From the NCBI RefSeq assembly GCF_030142075.1, contig NZ_CP126241.1:1426001-1490000 (forward strand): a stretch of 64,000 nucleotides of DNA, written 5' to 3'. Made by a program: the position numbers and the translations under genes. The DNA is from Arthrobacter sp. zg-Y20 (lineage in GTDB: Bacteria; Actinomycetota; Actinomycetes; Actinomycetales; Micrococcaceae). Below the pieces are notes generated by a model. The model searched no databases and had not been told where the DNA came from. It saw only the letters and a list, made by a program, of their open reading frames with translations. Below are positions 47,201 through 57,564 of the stretch, piece after piece. The stretch's first letter is position 1; every line of letters begins with the position of its first letter.

Positions 47201-48649
47201 TTGGCCACCACGCCCACCGGCAGCAAGCGCAAACCGGTCCTGCGCCGGAATCCGGGCGCGGGATCCAGTAACGGAACGGGCGCGGTATCAGGGACTGGCG
47301 GGGCATCGTCCGGCGCCGGCCGGGCCTCCTCCGCACCCCGGCCGTCTTCCGGCCGGGCCTCAGCGGGCGGGCCCTCCGCGGACAGGTCCTCCGCAGGCAC
47401 GTCCTCCGCAGGCAAAGCGGACAGGACCGCCACGGCCAGCAGGGCCGCGGAGACGACAGCCGCCGCCGCCAAGCCGGTCTCCCGCCGGGAACGCTTTATG
47501 GTTTTCCTGGAAGGCAGCGGCCGCCTTGCCACCGGTTCCAGCTACTACACCATCCTCGGCGCCACGCTGGCGCTGACGGCCATTGGCCTGATGATGGTCC
47601 TCTCGGCCTCCTCGGTTGAATCCATCGCTGCAGCCGCCGGAAGCGACGCCGGAGCGGCCACCACGTTCGACCTGTTCCTGAAGCAGTCGATGTTCGCAGC
47701 AGCCGGCGTCATCGCGATGCTGGTGCTCTCACGGCTGACCACCCGCCACTACCGGGTCTTGGCCTGGCCGCTGTACTTCCTCGCGATTTTCCTGCTCATC
47801 CTGGTGCTGGCGATCGGCAAGGAAGTCAACGGCAACAAGAACTGGATCGAGATTGGCCCCATTACCGGACAGCCGTCGGAAGCCGCGAAGCTGGCCATGG
47901 CCATCTGGTTTGCGGCCGTGCTCTCCCGCAAGGGGCGGCTGCTCACTGAGTGGAAGCATGCGCTGATCCCGGTGGTGCCCGGCGGCGGCATCCTGATTGT
48001 GCTGGTCATGGCCGGCAGCGACCTCGGCACCGTGATCATCATGGGCCTGATCATGGTGGCCGCACTGTTCTTCGCCGGCGCCCCGGGGCGGTTCCTGGCT
48101 GCCCTCGCCGCTGCCGCAGCCTTCGGAGCCCTGCTGATGTCTGCGCTCAGCGGCAACCGGTCCGGCCGAATCAGCGCCTGGCTGAAGCTGGACTGCGGCA
48201 CCGGACTGTGTGACCAGGCCAACGCGGGCATGTACGCCCTGGCATCCGGCGGCTGGCTGGGCGTGGGCATCGGACAGAGCCGGCAGAAGTGGAACTGGAT
48301 TCCCGAAGCACACAACGACTTCATCTTCGCCATCATCGGCGAGGAGTTCGGCCTGCTGGGCACCCTCGTGGTGGTCAGCCTGTTTGCCGTGCTGGCGATC
48401 GCCACCGTCCGGGTAACCATGCGCCACACGGACCCCTTCATCCGGATCGCATGCGGTGCCGTCCTGGTCTGGATCATCGGCCAGGCGGCAGTGAACATCG
48501 CCATGGTCACCGGCCTGCTGCCTGTCATCGGTGTTCCGCTGCCCTTCATTTCCTACGGCGGATCGTCCCTGACCTTCACCCTCGCCGCCATCGGCGTCCT
48601 GCTTTCCTTTGCCCGCAAAATTCCTGAAAGTGAACCAACAGCTCCATGA
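47201..48649 (+). CDS. ftsW: Septal peptidoglycan polymerase FtsW (SEDS family)
   Basis: The 482-residue SEDS glycosyltransferase polymerises lipid II at the septum and works with FtsI. Ten or so membrane helices begin near residue 110 ([24 protein letters not shown]). Family blocks are visible: [53 protein letters not shown] and [23 protein letters not shown]. The first ~100 residues are a Ser/Ala/Gly/Arg-rich cytoplasmic arm. The start is TTG 47201, with AAGGAG at 47188-47193; no ATG or GTG fits as well. The stop overlaps murG by four bases. Confidence 0.93.
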   Translation: MATTPTGSKRKPVLRRNPGAGSSNGTGAVSGTGGASSGAGRASSAPRPSSGRASAGGPSADRSSAGTSSAGKADRTATASRAAETTAAAAKPVSRRERFMVFLEGSGRLATGSSYYTILGATLALTAIGLMMVLSASSVESIAAAAGSDAGAATTFDLFLKQSMFAAAGVIAMLVLSRLTTRHYRVLAWPLYFLAIFLLILVLAIGKEVNGNKNWIEIGPITGQPSEAAKLAMAIWFAAVLSRKGRLLTEWKHALIPVVPGGGILIVLVMAGSDLGTVIIMGLIMVAALFFAGAPGRFLAALAAAAAFGALLMSALSGNRSGRISAWLKLDCGTGLCDQANAGMYALASGGWLGVGIGQSRQKWNWIPEAHNDFIFAIIGEEFGLLGTLVVVSLFAVLAIATVRVTMRHTDPFIRIACGAVLVWIIGQAAVNIAMVTGLLPVIGVPLPFISYGGSSLTFTLAAIGVLLSFARKIPESEPTAP

Positions 48650-49755
48650 CGCAGCACCCCTTGTCCGTAGTCCTGGCCGGAGGCGGCACCGCCGGGCACA
48701 TCAGCCCGCTGCTGGCCATTGCAGACGCCGTGACCGCGCAGCGCCCCGACTCCCGCATCACCGTGGTGGGAACGGCGTCAGGCATGGAAACGCGCCTGGT
48801 CCCGGCTGCCGGCTACGAGTTGGCCACCATTGACCGGGTGCCCATGCCCCGCCGTCCCTCGGCGGACCTGGTGAAGCTCCCGGCCCGTCTGGTGCGTGCC
48901 GTGAAGCAGGCCGGTGCGATCCTGGACGCTGCACAGGCCGACGTCGTCGTGGGCGTGGGCGGATATGTTTCCACACCGGTGTACCTGGCGGCCCGCCGCC
49001 GCTCACTGCCCGTGATTGTCCATGAAGCCAACGCCCGTCCTGGCCTGGCCAACCGCGTGGGCGCCCGCTTTGCCGCCGTCACCGGGGTCGCCTTCGAAGC
49101 CACCAGCCTGCCGAAGGCCACGTGGGTGGGCATGCCGATGCGACGGGAAATCTCCTCGTTGGACCGGAACGCTGCCCGGGCCGGTGCCCGTGCCGCGCTG
49201 GGACTGAAACCGGACATGCCCACACTGGTGGTCACAGGCGGGTCCTCAGGAGCCGCCAGCATCAACCGTGCCGTGGAACAGGCCCTGCCGGCACTGGCAG
49301 CCGCCGGGATCCAAACCTTGCACATCACCGGCCGCGGAAAGTCCCTGCTGGATGCGGCCGGCCGGCCGCTGGCCGCCCCCGGCTACACCCAGGTGGAGTA
49401 CGTGGACGGGATGGAGACCGCCTACGCGGCAGCGGACCTGCTGCTGGCGCGCTCCGGCGCAGGCACGGTCTGCGAGATCAGTGCCGTGGGCCTGCCCGCC
49501 GTGCTGGTGCCGCTGCCGCACGGCAACGGTGAACAGGCACTGAACGCCGAAGCCCTGGTCTCTGCCGGCGGTGCGCTCACCGTGGCCGACCCACTCTTCA
49601 CAGCCGAATGGATATCGGGCAGGCTGATACCTTTGCTGGCCGATCCGGCAGCACTGGACGCCATGTCCCGGGCGTCGTCCAGCCTGGGAATCCGTGACGC
49701 GGACCAGCGGATGGCGGCATTTATTCTCGAAGCAAGCGATAGGTCAAAGGCATGA
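48646..49755 (+). CDS. murG: UDP-GlcNAc:lipid I N-acetylglucosaminyltransferase
   Basis: The 369-residue GT-B enzyme adds GlcNAc to lipid I, giving lipid II, at the inner face of the membrane. It has the N-terminal [18 protein letters not shown], the middle [15 protein letters not shown], and the UDP-GlcNAc site [38 protein letters not shown]. The ATG lies in an ATGA overlap with the ftsW stop, and its own stop overlaps murC in the same way. Confidence 0.95.
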   Translation: MTQHPLSVVLAGGGTAGHISPLLAIADAVTAQRPDSRITVVGTASGMETRLVPAAGYELATIDRVPMPRRPSADLVKLPARLVRAVKQAGAILDAAQADVVVGVGGYVSTPVYLAARRRSLPVIVHEANARPGLANRVGARFAAVTGVAFEATSLPKATWVGMPMRREISSLDRNAARAGARAALGLKPDMPTLVVTGGSSGAASINRAVEQALPALAAAGIQTLHITGRGKSLLDAAGRPLAAPGYTQVEYVDGMETAYAAADLLLARSGAGTVCEISAVGLPAVLVPLPHGNGEQALNAEALVSAGGALTVADPLFTAEWISGRLIPLLADPAALDAMSRASSSLGIRDADQRMAAFILEASDRSKA

Positions 49756-51158
49756 ACCGGCTCAACCCCAGTGACTTGGGACAGGTACACTTCATCGGCC
49801 TGGGCGGCGCGGGAATGTCCGCCGTGGCGCGGGTGCTCGTAGCCCAGGGGGTGCCTGTTTCCGGTTCAGATGCGAAGGATTCCCCGGGGCTGCGCGCGCT
49901 CGAGGCGCTGGGTGCCACGGTCTACGTCGGGCACGACGCCGCACACGTGGCGGACGCAGACACCGTTGTGGTCTCCACGGCCATCCGCGAGCAGAACCCC
50001 GAACTGGCCGAGGCCCGTGCCCGCGGGCTGCGGATCATCCACCGGTCGGTGGCGCTCTCCGCGGCCATGGGGACGCAGGACCTGGTGGCCGTGGCCGGAA
50101 CCCACGGCAAAACGACCACTTCCGCCATGGTGACGGTCATGCTGCGCGAAGCGGGGCTGGACCCTTCGTTCGCCATCGGCGGCGACGTTGCCGCGCTCGG
50201 CGTCAACGCCATGCACGGTACCGGCCCGGTCTTCGTCGCGGAGGCCGATGAATCCGACGCGTCGTTCCTGAACTACAGCCCGCGGGTCTCTGTGGTGACC
50301 AACGTCGAAGCGGACCACCTGGACCATTACGGCACCGAAGAAGCGGTGTTCGCCTCCTTTGACGCGTTTGCGGCCCTGCTGCCCGCCGGCGGACTGCTGA
50401 TTGCCTGCGCCGACGACGCCGGCGCCAGCGCGCTGGCCGAGCGCAGCGGTGCCCCGCGGGTCCTGACCTACGGCTACGCGGCAACGGCCGGAGTCCGGGT
50501 CTCGGATACCCGCGCCGCGGGCGCAGGGTCGGTCAGCACGCTGCACTTCACGGTGGACGGCACCGAATCCCAGGTGGAGCTGGCGCTGCAGGTTCCGGGC
50601 GCCCACAACATCCTCAACGCGGCGGCGGCCTTCGCCGTCGCCCTGGAACTGGGCGTCGACCCGCAGGCCGCCGCGGCGGGACTGGGCACCTTCTCCGGTG
50701 CGGCACGGCGCTTCGAACCACGCGGCAGTGCCCGGGGCGTGCAGGTCTTCGACGACTATGCGCACCACCCAACCGAGGTGAACGCGGCCCTGAAGGCCGC
50801 CCGGACCGTAGCCGGCTCTCACCGGGTGCATGTATTGTTCCAGCCGCACCTGTTCAGCCGCACACGCAACTTCGCGGCCGAGTTCGCGGCTGCCCTGGAC
50901 CTGGCGGACACCGCCACGGTGCTGGATATCTACCCCGCACGCGAAGATCCCATTGACGGGGTCACCAGCGAACTAATCACCTCGCGGCTGCACGTGCCCG
51001 GCGGCTACGCCGGCTCTGCGGACGAAGCCGTGGCGCAGGTGGCGGACAACGCCGGCGAGGGGGACATCATCCTCACCGTGGGCGCCGGCGATGTCACGGC
51101 CCTGGGCAGCGAACTGGTCCGCCGGCTGGCCGCCGGGAAAGCCGTCCATGGCCGGTAG
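49752..51158 (+). CDS. murC: UDP-MurNAc-L-alanine ligase
   Basis: The 468-residue ligase adds L-Ala to UDP-MurNAc, the first step of the stem peptide. It shows [18 protein letters not shown], the ATP loop [44 protein letters not shown], and the C-terminal [19 protein letters not shown] with [12 protein letters not shown]. The ATG overlaps murG by four bases and the end overlaps ftsQ by eleven. Confidence 0.95.
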   Translation: MNRLNPSDLGQVHFIGLGGAGMSAVARVLVAQGVPVSGSDAKDSPGLRALEALGATVYVGHDAAHVADADTVVVSTAIREQNPELAEARARGLRIIHRSVALSAAMGTQDLVAVAGTHGKTTTSAMVTVMLREAGLDPSFAIGGDVAALGVNAMHGTGPVFVAEADESDASFLNYSPRVSVVTNVEADHLDHYGTEEAVFASFDAFAALLPAGGLLIACADDAGASALAERSGAPRVLTYGYAATAGVRVSDTRAAGAGSVSTLHFTVDGTESQVELALQVPGAHNILNAAAAFAVALELGVDPQAAAAGLGTFSGAARRFEPRGSARGVQVFDDYAHHPTEVNAALKAARTVAGSHRVHVLFQPHLFSRTRNFAAEFAAALDLADTATVLDIYPAREDPIDGVTSELITSRLHVPGGYAGSADEAVAQVADNAGEGDIILTVGAGDVTALGSELVRRLAAGKAVHGR

Positions 51159-52017
51159 GAAGCGCCCCGGAGGCGACGCCGAGATCATTACCGCCACCCG
51201 GGCGCTGGACCCTCGGGACGAAATTACGCACGCCCCGGGCAACGGGGCAAGGGGAGCCGGCAGGACCGGCGGGGCCAAGGGTGCCCCCCGCCCGGCAGGC
51301 ACCGTCCTGGCCTTTCCCGAGCCTCCGCGCAAGCGCCGTCGCCGGATCGTATGGATCACTGCTGTGTCCGCGCTGGCAGCCGTGGCCCTGTTCTTCGTTT
51401 TCCTGGTCTATTCGCCTGTCCTGGCGCTGAAGACCGTGGTGGTGGAGGGCACGGTACTGCTGCCGCGCGAGCAGGCCGAAGCCGCGCTCGAGCCCCTGAA
51501 AGGGCAGACGCTGCCCACCATTTCCGACGGGGACGTAGAAGCGCTGCTGCGGGACCGCCCGGAAATCGAGAAGATCGACGTCGCGGCCCAGCCGCCGTCC
51601 ACACTGGTGGTCACCGTCACCGAGCGCGTTCCGGTGGCCGTCCTGCAGGACGGTCCGCAGTTGGCGCTGATCGATGAGCAGGGCAGGCGCCTTGCAGCCG
51701 CTGCTGACCGGGCGGCGGTGCCGCTGCCGCTGATCGACGGCGGTGCCGAGGCTGTGAATGCGCAGGTTTTCCCCAGCATCACCTCGGTGCTTGCCGCGTT
51801 GCCGACCAATGTCCTGGCCCTGCTGGAAAGTGCTTCGGCCCAGACCGTGGACTCCGTGGAACTGAAGCTGGCGAGCGGGCAGACGGTATTCTGGGGGAGC
51901 GCCGACGACAATGCGGCCAAAGCGCGTGTCCTCGAAGCGCTGATGCGGATGGCACCGACGGATCCGCCCGTGCAGGTCTACGACGTGAGCACTCCGGACC
52001 GGCCGGTTACCCGCTGA
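51148..52017 (+). CDS. ftsQ: Cell division protein FtsQ (DivIB)
   Basis: The 289-residue bitopic membrane protein links early and late divisome parts. A basic, Gly/Ala-rich cytoplasmic arm (about 70 residues, ending KRRRR) leads into one helix (IVWITAVSALAAVALFFVFLVY). An extracytoplasmic POTRA domain follows (VLALKTVVVEGTVLLPREQAEAAL, then LRDRPEIEKIDVAAQPPSTLVVTVTERVPVAV), then the beta domain. ATG 51148, eleven bases inside murC, is the natural start. A 255-base gap with regulatory features separates it from ftsZ. Confidence 0.92.
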   Translation: MAGRKRPGGDAEIITATRALDPRDEITHAPGNGARGAGRTGGAKGAPRPAGTVLAFPEPPRKRRRRIVWITAVSALAAVALFFVFLVYSPVLALKTVVVEGTVLLPREQAEAALEPLKGQTLPTISDGDVEALLRDRPEIEKIDVAAQPPSTLVVTVTERVPVAVLQDGPQLALIDEQGRRLAAAADRAAVPLPLIDGGAEAVNAQVFPSITSVLAALPTNVLALLESASAQTVDSVELKLASGQTVFWGSADDNAAKARVLEALMRMAPTDPPVQVYDVSTPDRPVTR

Positions 52018-52109
52018 TCCGCAAGAGGCGCAGAAAGAATCCGCCGACACGCGGGGCCGGTAATTGCAGAAGCAGCGCTGGCCCCATAGCGTCTCAGGTA
52101 GAGGATTAC

Positions 52110-52147
52110 TTGACATAACTATAACTCTCAAGCTGAGGGTTAGGGTT
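52110..52147 (+). promoter_or_regulatory. TTGACA and palindrome upstream of ftsZ
   Basis: A perfect TTGACA (52110-52115) is followed by an A/T-rich stretch and a near-palindrome, TAACTCTCA AGC TGAGGGTTA (52122-52142, one wobble pair), then TAGGGTT. No good -10 lies at 17 bases, although TAGGGT is present further on. It may be an ftsZ promoter with an operator or an mRNA hairpin in the long leader. Confidence 0.5.
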
Positions 52148-52272
52148 GGTCAGGTTCAAGGTTTTCGGCCGGGCAGCCGCAGGGACTCCAAGGGGAGGTC
52201 CCGGCGGTTTACCCGGGCCGGCAGTTGCAGAACACTAAAAAGTTGCAGAGATTCGAACAAGGGACACAGGAC

Positions 52273-53469
52273 GTGGCAGCACCGCAGAATTACTTGGCCG
52301 TCATCAAGGTCGTCGGCATCGGCGGCGGTGGCGTGAACGCCGTAAACCGGATGATTGATGTTGGCCTCCGCGGCGTGGAGTTCATCGCCATCAACACCGA
52401 TGCGCAGGCTCTGCTGATGAGCGACGCCGACGTCAAGCTTGACGTTGGACGCGAACTCACCCGCGGCCTGGGCGCCGGCGCGGATCCCGAGGTCGGCCGC
52501 AAGGCAGCTGAGGACCACGCCGAAGAGATTGAGGAAGTCCTGCGCGGAGCCGACATGGTCTTCGTTACCGCCGGCGAAGGCGGCGGAACCGGCACTGGCG
52601 GCGCTCCCGTCGTTGCCCGCATCGCCCGCTCCCTGGGTGCGCTGACCATCGGTGTCGTCACCCGCCCGTTCACCTTCGAAGGCCGCCGCCGCTCCAACCA
52701 GGCGGAATCGGGCATCGATACCCTGCGGGACGAAGTGGACACGCTGATCGTGATCCCCAACGACCGCCTGCTCTCGATCAGCGACCGCAACGTGTCCATG
52801 CTGGATGCCTTCCGTTCCGCCGACCAGGTGCTGCTCTCCGGCGTGCAGGGCATCACCGACCTGATCACCACCCCGGGTCTGATCAACCTCGACTTCGCCG
52901 ACGTGAAGTCCGTCATGCAGGGCGCCGGCTCGGCCCTTATGGGCATCGGTTCGGCCCGCGGTGAGGACCGGGCCGTCAAGGCAGCCGAGCTGGCAATAGC
53001 TTCTCCGTTGCTTGAGGCCTCCATCGACGGTGCCCACGGCGTACTCCTGTCCATCCAGGGCGGCTCCGACCTCGGCCTCTTCGAAATCAACGAGGCAGCC
53101 CGCCTGGTCCAGGAAGTGGCGCACCCCGAAGCCAACATCATCTTCGGTGCCGTCATTGACGATGCCCTGGGTGACGAAGCACGCGTTACGGTTATTGCCG
53201 CCGGTTTCGACCAGGTGGACGTCACTTCCCAGCCGGCTTCGCACAAGCCCGCTGAGCCGGCCACCCCGCCGGCTTCGGCTCCGGCCGCAGGCGGCTACGC
53301 TGCTGCAGCACCGGCGTCGGCAGGACTTTCGGCCTGGTCGCAGCGGTCCCACCAGCACAGCGACGTCCCGGCAGACGCCGGGTTCGACATCGACCTTCCG
53401 GCCGTCGTGGAGTCCGATCTGTCCACCGGCCGTCCGGATGACCTCGACGTCCCCGATTTCCTCAAGTAG
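52273..53469 (+). CDS. ftsZ: Cell division protein FtsZ
   Basis: The 398-residue tubulin-like GTPase forms the Z ring. The GTP-binding loops are [17 protein letters not shown] at the N-terminus and the tubulin signature [10 protein letters not shown] at about residues 103-112. The T7 loop [11 protein letters not shown] lies near 205-215. After a Pro/Ala/Ser linker the protein ends in [10 protein letters not shown], the conserved peptide that binds SepF and FtsW in actinobacteria. GTG 52273 is the likely start; GGGACACAGGAC just upstream is a modest ribosome site. FtsA is missing, as expected for this phylum, and sepF is four genes on. Confidence 0.96.
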   Translation: MAAPQNYLAVIKVVGIGGGGVNAVNRMIDVGLRGVEFIAINTDAQALLMSDADVKLDVGRELTRGLGAGADPEVGRKAAEDHAEEIEEVLRGADMVFVTAGEGGGTGTGGAPVVARIARSLGALTIGVVTRPFTFEGRRRSNQAESGIDTLRDEVDTLIVIPNDRLLSISDRNVSMLDAFRSADQVLLSGVQGITDLITTPGLINLDFADVKSVMQGAGSALMGIGSARGEDRAVKAAELAIASPLLEASIDGAHGVLLSIQGGSDLGLFEINEAARLVQEVAHPEANIIFGAVIDDALGDEARVTVIAAGFDQVDVTSQPASHKPAEPATPPASAPAAGGYAAAAPASAGLSAWSQRSHQHSDVPADAGFDIDLPAVVESDLSTGRPDDLDVPDFLK

Positions 53470-53490
53470 GAACCGCAGGAACAGCTGAGC

Positions 53491-54231
53491 ATGGCAGCGG
53501 GGTTGTCCCGGATGTTTTGGTGGCACCGGCAGGTTGGCGACAACCTGTGGGCGGGCTTCACCAACACCTCCGCGGGCAACCTCGCTTTGCATGTGGGGGA
53601 CAGCCCTGCCGCCGTCCTGCAGCGCAGGGCCGCGCTTGAATCCCAGCTGGGCGTAGCGCCCGGCTCGCTGCGGTTCATGAACCAGGTCCACTCGGCCCGG
53701 GTAGTGGATGCCTCGGCCCCGGGTGATGCCGGGGGAGCGGATACTTCCGCACCCACCGCGGACGGACTCATCAGCATCGGGGGCAGCGTTCCGCTGGCGG
53801 TCCTGGTGGCAGACTGCATGCCCGTCCTGTTCGCGGGCGCAGGCCCGGCCGGGAACCCCGTCACCGCCGCCGTCCACGCCGGCCGCAAAGGCCTGCTGGA
53901 CGGCATCCTGCCGGCCGCAGTGGAACAAATGCGCTCGGCCGGCGGTACGGACATCCAAGCCTGGATTGGGCCCTGCGTCTGCGGGACCTGCTACGAAGTC
54001 CCGGCAGACATGCAGGCCGAAGCCGCGGCCCTGCATCCGGCAGCAGTGTCACGCACCCGCAGCGGTACACCAGCCCTGGACCTTCCGGCAGGCGCCGAAG
54101 CGCAGCTGGCTGCGCTGGGCGTCCGCAGTGAACGGATCCCCGGCTGCACCCTGGAGAACGAGGACCTGTTCTCGCACCGCCGCAATCCGGCCACCGGACG
54201 CCTCGCCGGGATCATCTGGCGCCGCGCCTAA
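53491..54231 (+). CDS. pgeF: Peptidoglycan editing factor PgeF (YfiH/laccase-domain)
   Basis: The 246-residue protein belongs to the multicopper-oxidase-like YfiH/LACC1 family, formerly called polyphenol oxidase. Metal or catalytic residues are present: His in MNQVHSARV, Cys in VADCMPVLF, His in AAVHAGRKGLLDG, and the IGPCVCGTCYEV block. E. coli YfiH removes misincorporated serine-type wall precursors; human LACC1 acts on purine nucleosides. Position between ftsZ and the yggS-family gene, as in ylmD of Bacillus, supports a wall-related job. Confidence 0.88.
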   Translation: MAAGLSRMFWWHRQVGDNLWAGFTNTSAGNLALHVGDSPAAVLQRRAALESQLGVAPGSLRFMNQVHSARVVDASAPGDAGGADTSAPTADGLISIGGSVPLAVLVADCMPVLFAGAGPAGNPVTAAVHAGRKGLLDGILPAAVEQMRSAGGTDIQAWIGPCVCGTCYEVPADMQAEAAALHPAAVSRTRSGTPALDLPAGAEAQLAALGVRSERIPGCTLENEDLFSHRRNPATGRLAGIIWRRA

Positions 54232-54264
54232 CTGCCGGCAGCGGGCTGAGACAATGAAAGAACC

Positions 54265-55017
54265 ATGACATCTATGCATTCATCCCGGGCCGTCGAACTC
54301 GCGGACCGGCTGGGCCGGGTCCGCGCCCGGATTGCCGCCGCCGACCGCCCGGCACGCTCCGGTGAGCCCCGCCTGATTGTGGTCACCAAATACTTCCCGG
54401 CCTCCGACGTCGAAATCCTCGCCGGACTCGGCGTGCGCGAGGTGGGTGAGAACAAGGACCAAGAGGCGGCGGCCAAAGCCGCACAGCTGCACGGGCTGGG
54501 TCTTCACTGGCACTTCATCGGCCAGCTGCAGTCCAATAAGGCCAAGTCAGTGGTGCGGTATGCCTCCTCAGTCCATTCCGTGGACCGCCTGTCGCTCGTG
54601 ACTGCGCTCGGCAAGGCCATGGCGGCAGAGCAGCAACGCCGGGCGGGGGAGTCGCTGCCGGTCAGGCAGGACCTGCGCTGCTTCCTGCAGGTGGACCTGC
54701 GCACGGAGCATGCCCGGGCGGCAGATCCCGGCCGCGGGGGAGCGGCACCGGAGGAACTGGCGCAGCTGGCGGACGCGGTGGCCGGCACCCCGGGACTGGA
54801 ACTGTCCGGGCTGATGGCCGTGGCTCCGCTGGACGGGGACCCCGCCGAGGCGTTTGCCCGGCTGCGCGGGCTCTCGGAGCGGCTGCAAAAGGACCACCCC
54901 GGGGCGCGGGGCATCTCCGCCGGTATGAGTTCGGACCTGGAAGCCGCACTGGCCAACGGGGCGACACACCTGCGAATAGGTTCCGATGTTCTGGGCCCGC
55001 GCCCGCCCGTGCGGTAG
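54265..55017 (+). CDS. YggS/PLPBP-family pyridoxal phosphate-binding protein
   Basis: The 250-residue protein is a PLP-binding TIM-barrel protein with roles in vitamin B6 and amino-acid balance; no enzyme activity is established. The PLP lysine is in LIVVTKYFPASDV. Other family blocks are GVREVGENKDQEA, WHFIGQLQSNKAKSVV, SGLMAVAP and SAGMSSDLEAALANGATHLRIGSDVLG. It matches ylmE, and the order pgeF, this gene, sepF is the ylmD-E-F order of Gram-positives. Confidence 0.92.
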   Translation: MTSMHSSRAVELADRLGRVRARIAAADRPARSGEPRLIVVTKYFPASDVEILAGLGVREVGENKDQEAAAKAAQLHGLGLHWHFIGQLQSNKAKSVVRYASSVHSVDRLSLVTALGKAMAAEQQRRAGESLPVRQDLRCFLQVDLRTEHARAADPGRGGAAPEELAQLADAVAGTPGLELSGLMAVAPLDGDPAEAFARLRGLSERLQKDHPGARGISAGMSSDLEAALANGATHLRIGSDVLGPRPPVR

Positions 55018-55117
55018 CGTCGAAGTAAGAACATCACAAAGCCGCCGCCCGGCATGTAGCCCGGGGAAGCACCGGAACCACGGGCAGCTGCGGCGTTGAA
55101 GGATTAGAGGAGCAACC

Positions 55118-55648
55118 ATGGCTGGCGCAATGCGCAGGACAATGATCTACCTTGGGCTCGCCGACGGTGACGAGCACTACGAGTCCGAGCAGCGGAACCT
55201 GCGGGAAGCCCCGGTCCGGGACGAAGACTATGCTCCCATTCACGAACCAGAGGAGCTGGACCCCGAACCCGCTCCCGCACCCGTTGTCCGCAATGCAGTC
55301 GAGGAGTACCGCGCACCCGTGACACCCATCAAGCGTGCCCCGTCATCCCGCGAGGATGTATCCGGCCTTCGGCAGATCACCACTGTCCACCCGCGCTCCT
55401 ACAACGATGCCAAAATCATCGGTGAGAGCTTCCGGGACGGCATCCCGGTCATCATGAACGTCACCGACATGGGCGAAGCAGATGCCAAGCGCCTGGTGGA
55501 CTTCTCCGCCGGCCTGGTCTTTGGACTGCGCGGCAGCATTGAGCGCGTGACCAACAAGGTCTTCCTCCTGTCGCCTTCACACGTGGAGGTCCTTGGGGAC
55601 GACAAGAAGATCAGCGAGTCGCAGTCCACCTTCTTCAACCAGAGCTAA
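55118..55648 (+). CDS. sepF: Cell division protein SepF
   Basis: The 176-residue protein binds the FtsZ tail and the membrane, taking the role of FtsA. An N-terminal amphipathic start ([17 protein letters not shown]) is followed by an acidic and Pro-rich linker. The SepF core (about 85-170) has [54 protein letters not shown] and [19 protein letters not shown] at 55106-55113 precedes the ATG. It stands 100 bases after the yggS-family gene. Confidence 0.95.
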   Translation: MAGAMRRTMIYLGLADGDEHYESEQRNLREAPVRDEDYAPIHEPEELDPEPAPAPVVRNAVEEYRAPVTPIKRAPSSREDVSGLRQITTVHPRSYNDAKIIGESFRDGIPVIMNVTDMGEADAKRLVDFSAGLVFGLRGSIERVTNKVFLLSPSHVEVLGDDKKISESQSTFFNQS

Positions 55649-55711
55649 CGTGCTCCCGTACCAACGGGACGCGGGGGCTGCCAACCGACTTCCCGAAATG
55701 AAACCCTTCGC

Positions 55712-56002
55712 GTGAATATCATTCTTCCCCTGGTGTATCTGGTGCTGGTGCTCTTCCAGCTCGCCCTGATCCTGAGGATCGTTTACGACGCGGTGCAGAT
55801 GTTCGCCCGCCAGTGGCGCCCGAAGGGCCCGGCACTCGTGCTGGCTACGGCCATCTACGGTGTCACCGATCCGCCGGTACGGCTTTTTCGCCGCATTATT
55901 CCGCCGCTGCGCCTTGGCGGGGTGGCACTGGACCTCGCGTTCCTGGTCCTGTTCATCATCGTGTCAATCCTGACGCAGATCGTCGCCGGCGTGGCCCGCT
56001 AG
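55712..56002 (+). CDS. YggT-family membrane protein (YlmG)
   Basis: The 96-residue protein has two membrane segments (IILPLVYLVLVLFQLALILRIVYD and LDLAFLVLFIIVSILTQIVAG) around the family-typical PVRLFRRIIPPLRLGGVALD. YlmG-type proteins lie next to sepF in many Gram-positives and are linked to membrane or nucleoid placement; no precise role is known. The start is GTG 55712. Confidence 0.87.
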   Translation: MNIILPLVYLVLVLFQLALILRIVYDAVQMFARQWRPKGPALVLATAIYGVTDPPVRLFRRIIPPLRLGGVALDLAFLVLFIIVSILTQIVAGVAR

Positions 56003-56132
56003 GTCCGGCCCGCTGGGGGCCGGTTAGTTTTCGGCCCCCAAAAGATATACTGTGAAAATTGATACAACCCCAGATTTTTGTATGTCCGAAATTCTCTACG
56101 TAGAACCGCCTGCCTGACACGCAGGCGAATCT

Positions 56133-56138
56133 TATAAT
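56133..56138 (+). promoter_or_regulatory. -10 element upstream of divIVA
   Basis: A perfect TATAAT lies 18 bases before the divIVA ATG, within an A/T-rich stretch (56040-56150) unusual for this genome. TGCCTG at 56111-56116 could act as a weak -35. This suggests a separate promoter for divIVA. Confidence 0.6.
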
Positions 56139-56156
56139 CCAGTATGAGGTGACCAG

Positions 56157-56819
56157 ATGGCTCTGACGCCAGAAGATGTTGTCAACAAGCGGTTCCAGCC
56201 GACCAAGTTCCGGGAAGGCTATGACCAGGACGAAGTCGACGACTTCCTCGACGAGATCGTGGTGGAGCTGCGCCGGCTGAACGCCGAAAACGAAGATCTC
56301 CGCCGCCAGCTGGCAGAAGCGGCAGCCGGTGGCTCCGTATCGGAGAAGACCGTCCCCGCGCCCGTCGCGGCCGCCTCCACCACCGAGCAGGTCCGCGAAG
56401 AGCCCAAGCCTGAGCCTAAGGTTGAAGCACCCCGCGTGGAGGAGCGTCCCGCTCCGGTCGAGCCCAAGCAGGAAGCGGCCCCGGCTGCACCTGCAGGCAA
56501 CACCACCGAAACCGCAGCCGGCATCCTGGCCATGGCCCAGAAGATGCACGATGACTACGTCAGCGCCGGCGTCGAGCAGCGCGACAAGATCATTGCCGAG
56601 GCACAGATCGAAGCCAGCGGCCTCGTCACCGATGCCCAGGAGAAGAGCCGCAAGATCCTCAGCACCCTGGAGCAGCAGAAGGCTGTCCTGGAGCGCAAGG
56701 TCGAACAGCTCCGCGGCTTCGAGCGTGACTACCGTTCACGCCTGAAGGCATACATCGAAGGCCAGCTGCGTGATCTGGATGCACGCGGCTCGGTTGCTTC
56801 GGAGACCGCCGACGCGTAA
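56157..56819 (+). CDS. divIVA: Polar growth and septation protein DivIVA (Wag31)
   Basis: The 220-residue coiled-coil protein marks curved membrane at poles and septa and directs wall growth. The N-terminal membrane-binding domain is typical: MALTPEDVVNKRFQPTKFREGYDQDEVDDFLDEI. A first coiled coil follows, then a Pro/Glu/Ala-rich linker (about 65-120), then a second coiled coil (AAGILAMAQKMHDDYVSAGVEQRDKII to the end). Own promoter, with TATAAT 18 bases upstream; AGGTGA at 56146-56151 serves as ribosome site. It closes the division cluster. Confidence 0.96.
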   Translation: MALTPEDVVNKRFQPTKFREGYDQDEVDDFLDEIVVELRRLNAENEDLRRQLAEAAAGGSVSEKTVPAPVAAASTTEQVREEPKPEPKVEAPRVEERPAPVEPKQEAAPAAPAGNTTETAAGILAMAQKMHDDYVSAGVEQRDKIIAEAQIEASGLVTDAQEKSRKILSTLEQQKAVLERKVEQLRGFERDYRSRLKAYIEGQLRDLDARGSVASETADA

Positions 56820-56866
56820 CAGCGTCAGGTCCCGGCCGCGTTCCGCGTTCGGATAAGAATCACTTC

Positions 56867-56906
56867 AGCGGGCCGGCGGCCGGGTCATCCCGGCCGCCGG
56901 CCCGCT
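56867..56906 (+). terminator. Terminator after divIVA
   Basis: An 18-base perfect stem (AGCGGGCCGGCGGCCGGG and its complement) with a TCAT loop is followed by GCATTTG. It ends the dcw cluster. Confidence 0.85.
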
Positions 56907-56979
56907 GCATTTGTTCCCGGCGCCTGAGCGCGCCGCTCGTTTCCCGCCCCCAGCTCCGCCCAGCAGTACAGAAAGCACC

Positions 56980-57564
56980 ATGACCAACTCTTCACCGGAC
57001 ACCCCGCAGGACACCGGAGCCAGGCGTCCTGCCAAGGCCAAAGCGGCCTTCGCCATGCTCGCCCTGGCGGCCGCCGCCCTCGTTGCGGACCAGCTCACCA
57101 AACTGTGGGTAGTGCGTACCATGACCGAGGGACAGGTCACCGATGTCCTGCCGCCGCTGCTGCGGTGGCATTTCATCCGCAATCCCGGAGCTGCGTTTTC
57201 GATCGGGACCGAGTTCACCTGGGTGTTCACCATCATCATGGTGCTGGTTTCAGGTTTCCTCGTGTACCTGATGATCCGGGTCCGTTCGCTTGCTTGGGCC
57301 ACGGCCCTTGGCCTGGTGCTCGGCGGTGCCCTTGGCAACCTGACGGACCGGCTCTTCCGTGCGCCCTCCTTCGGGCAGGGCCACGTGGTGGACTTTATCG
57401 CCTTCCCCAATTTCGCCATCTTCAACATCGCCGATTCCTGCGTGGTGTGCGGCGTGATCCTGGTCTGCCTGCTGACCCTCCGCGGCATCAGCCTCGACGG
57501 GACACGCACGCTTCCCGCCGCCAAGGAACCCGCTGCGGCCAACGACGGCGAGGAGCAGCGATGA
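56980..57564 (+). CDS. lspA: Lipoprotein signal peptidase II
   Basis: The 194-residue membrane protease cuts signal peptides from lipoproteins after diacylglyceryl transfer. Four hydrophobic segments are visible. Key blocks are [31 protein letters not shown] with one catalytic Asp, and [20 protein letters not shown] with the second. ATG 56980 gives a normal length. Its stop overlaps the next start by four bases (ATGA); lspA followed by an rluD-type gene is a common order. Confidence 0.94.
   Translation: MTNSSPDTPQDTGARRPAKAKAAFAMLALAAAALVADQLTKLWVVRTMTEGQVTDVLPPLLRWHFIRNPGAAFSIGTEFTWVFTIIMVLVSGFLVYLMIRVRSLAWATALGLVLGGALGNLTDRLFRAPSFGQGHVVDFIAFPNFAIFNIADSCVVCGVILVCLLTLRGISLDGTRTLPAAKEPAAANDGEEQR

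Noticed and set aside
52273-53469. Missing ftsA upstream of ftsZ as a deletion
   Set aside because: Actinobacteria normally lack ftsA and use SepF, which is present at 55118.
52156-54036. 626-codon minus-strand frame across ftsZ and pgeF
   Set aside because: Antisense shadow of two well-supported genes.
57105-57560. Extension of the RluD-type protein into lspA
   Set aside because: The ATG at 57561 gives the normal N-terminus and a typical four-base overlap; the extension overlaps lspA out of frame.
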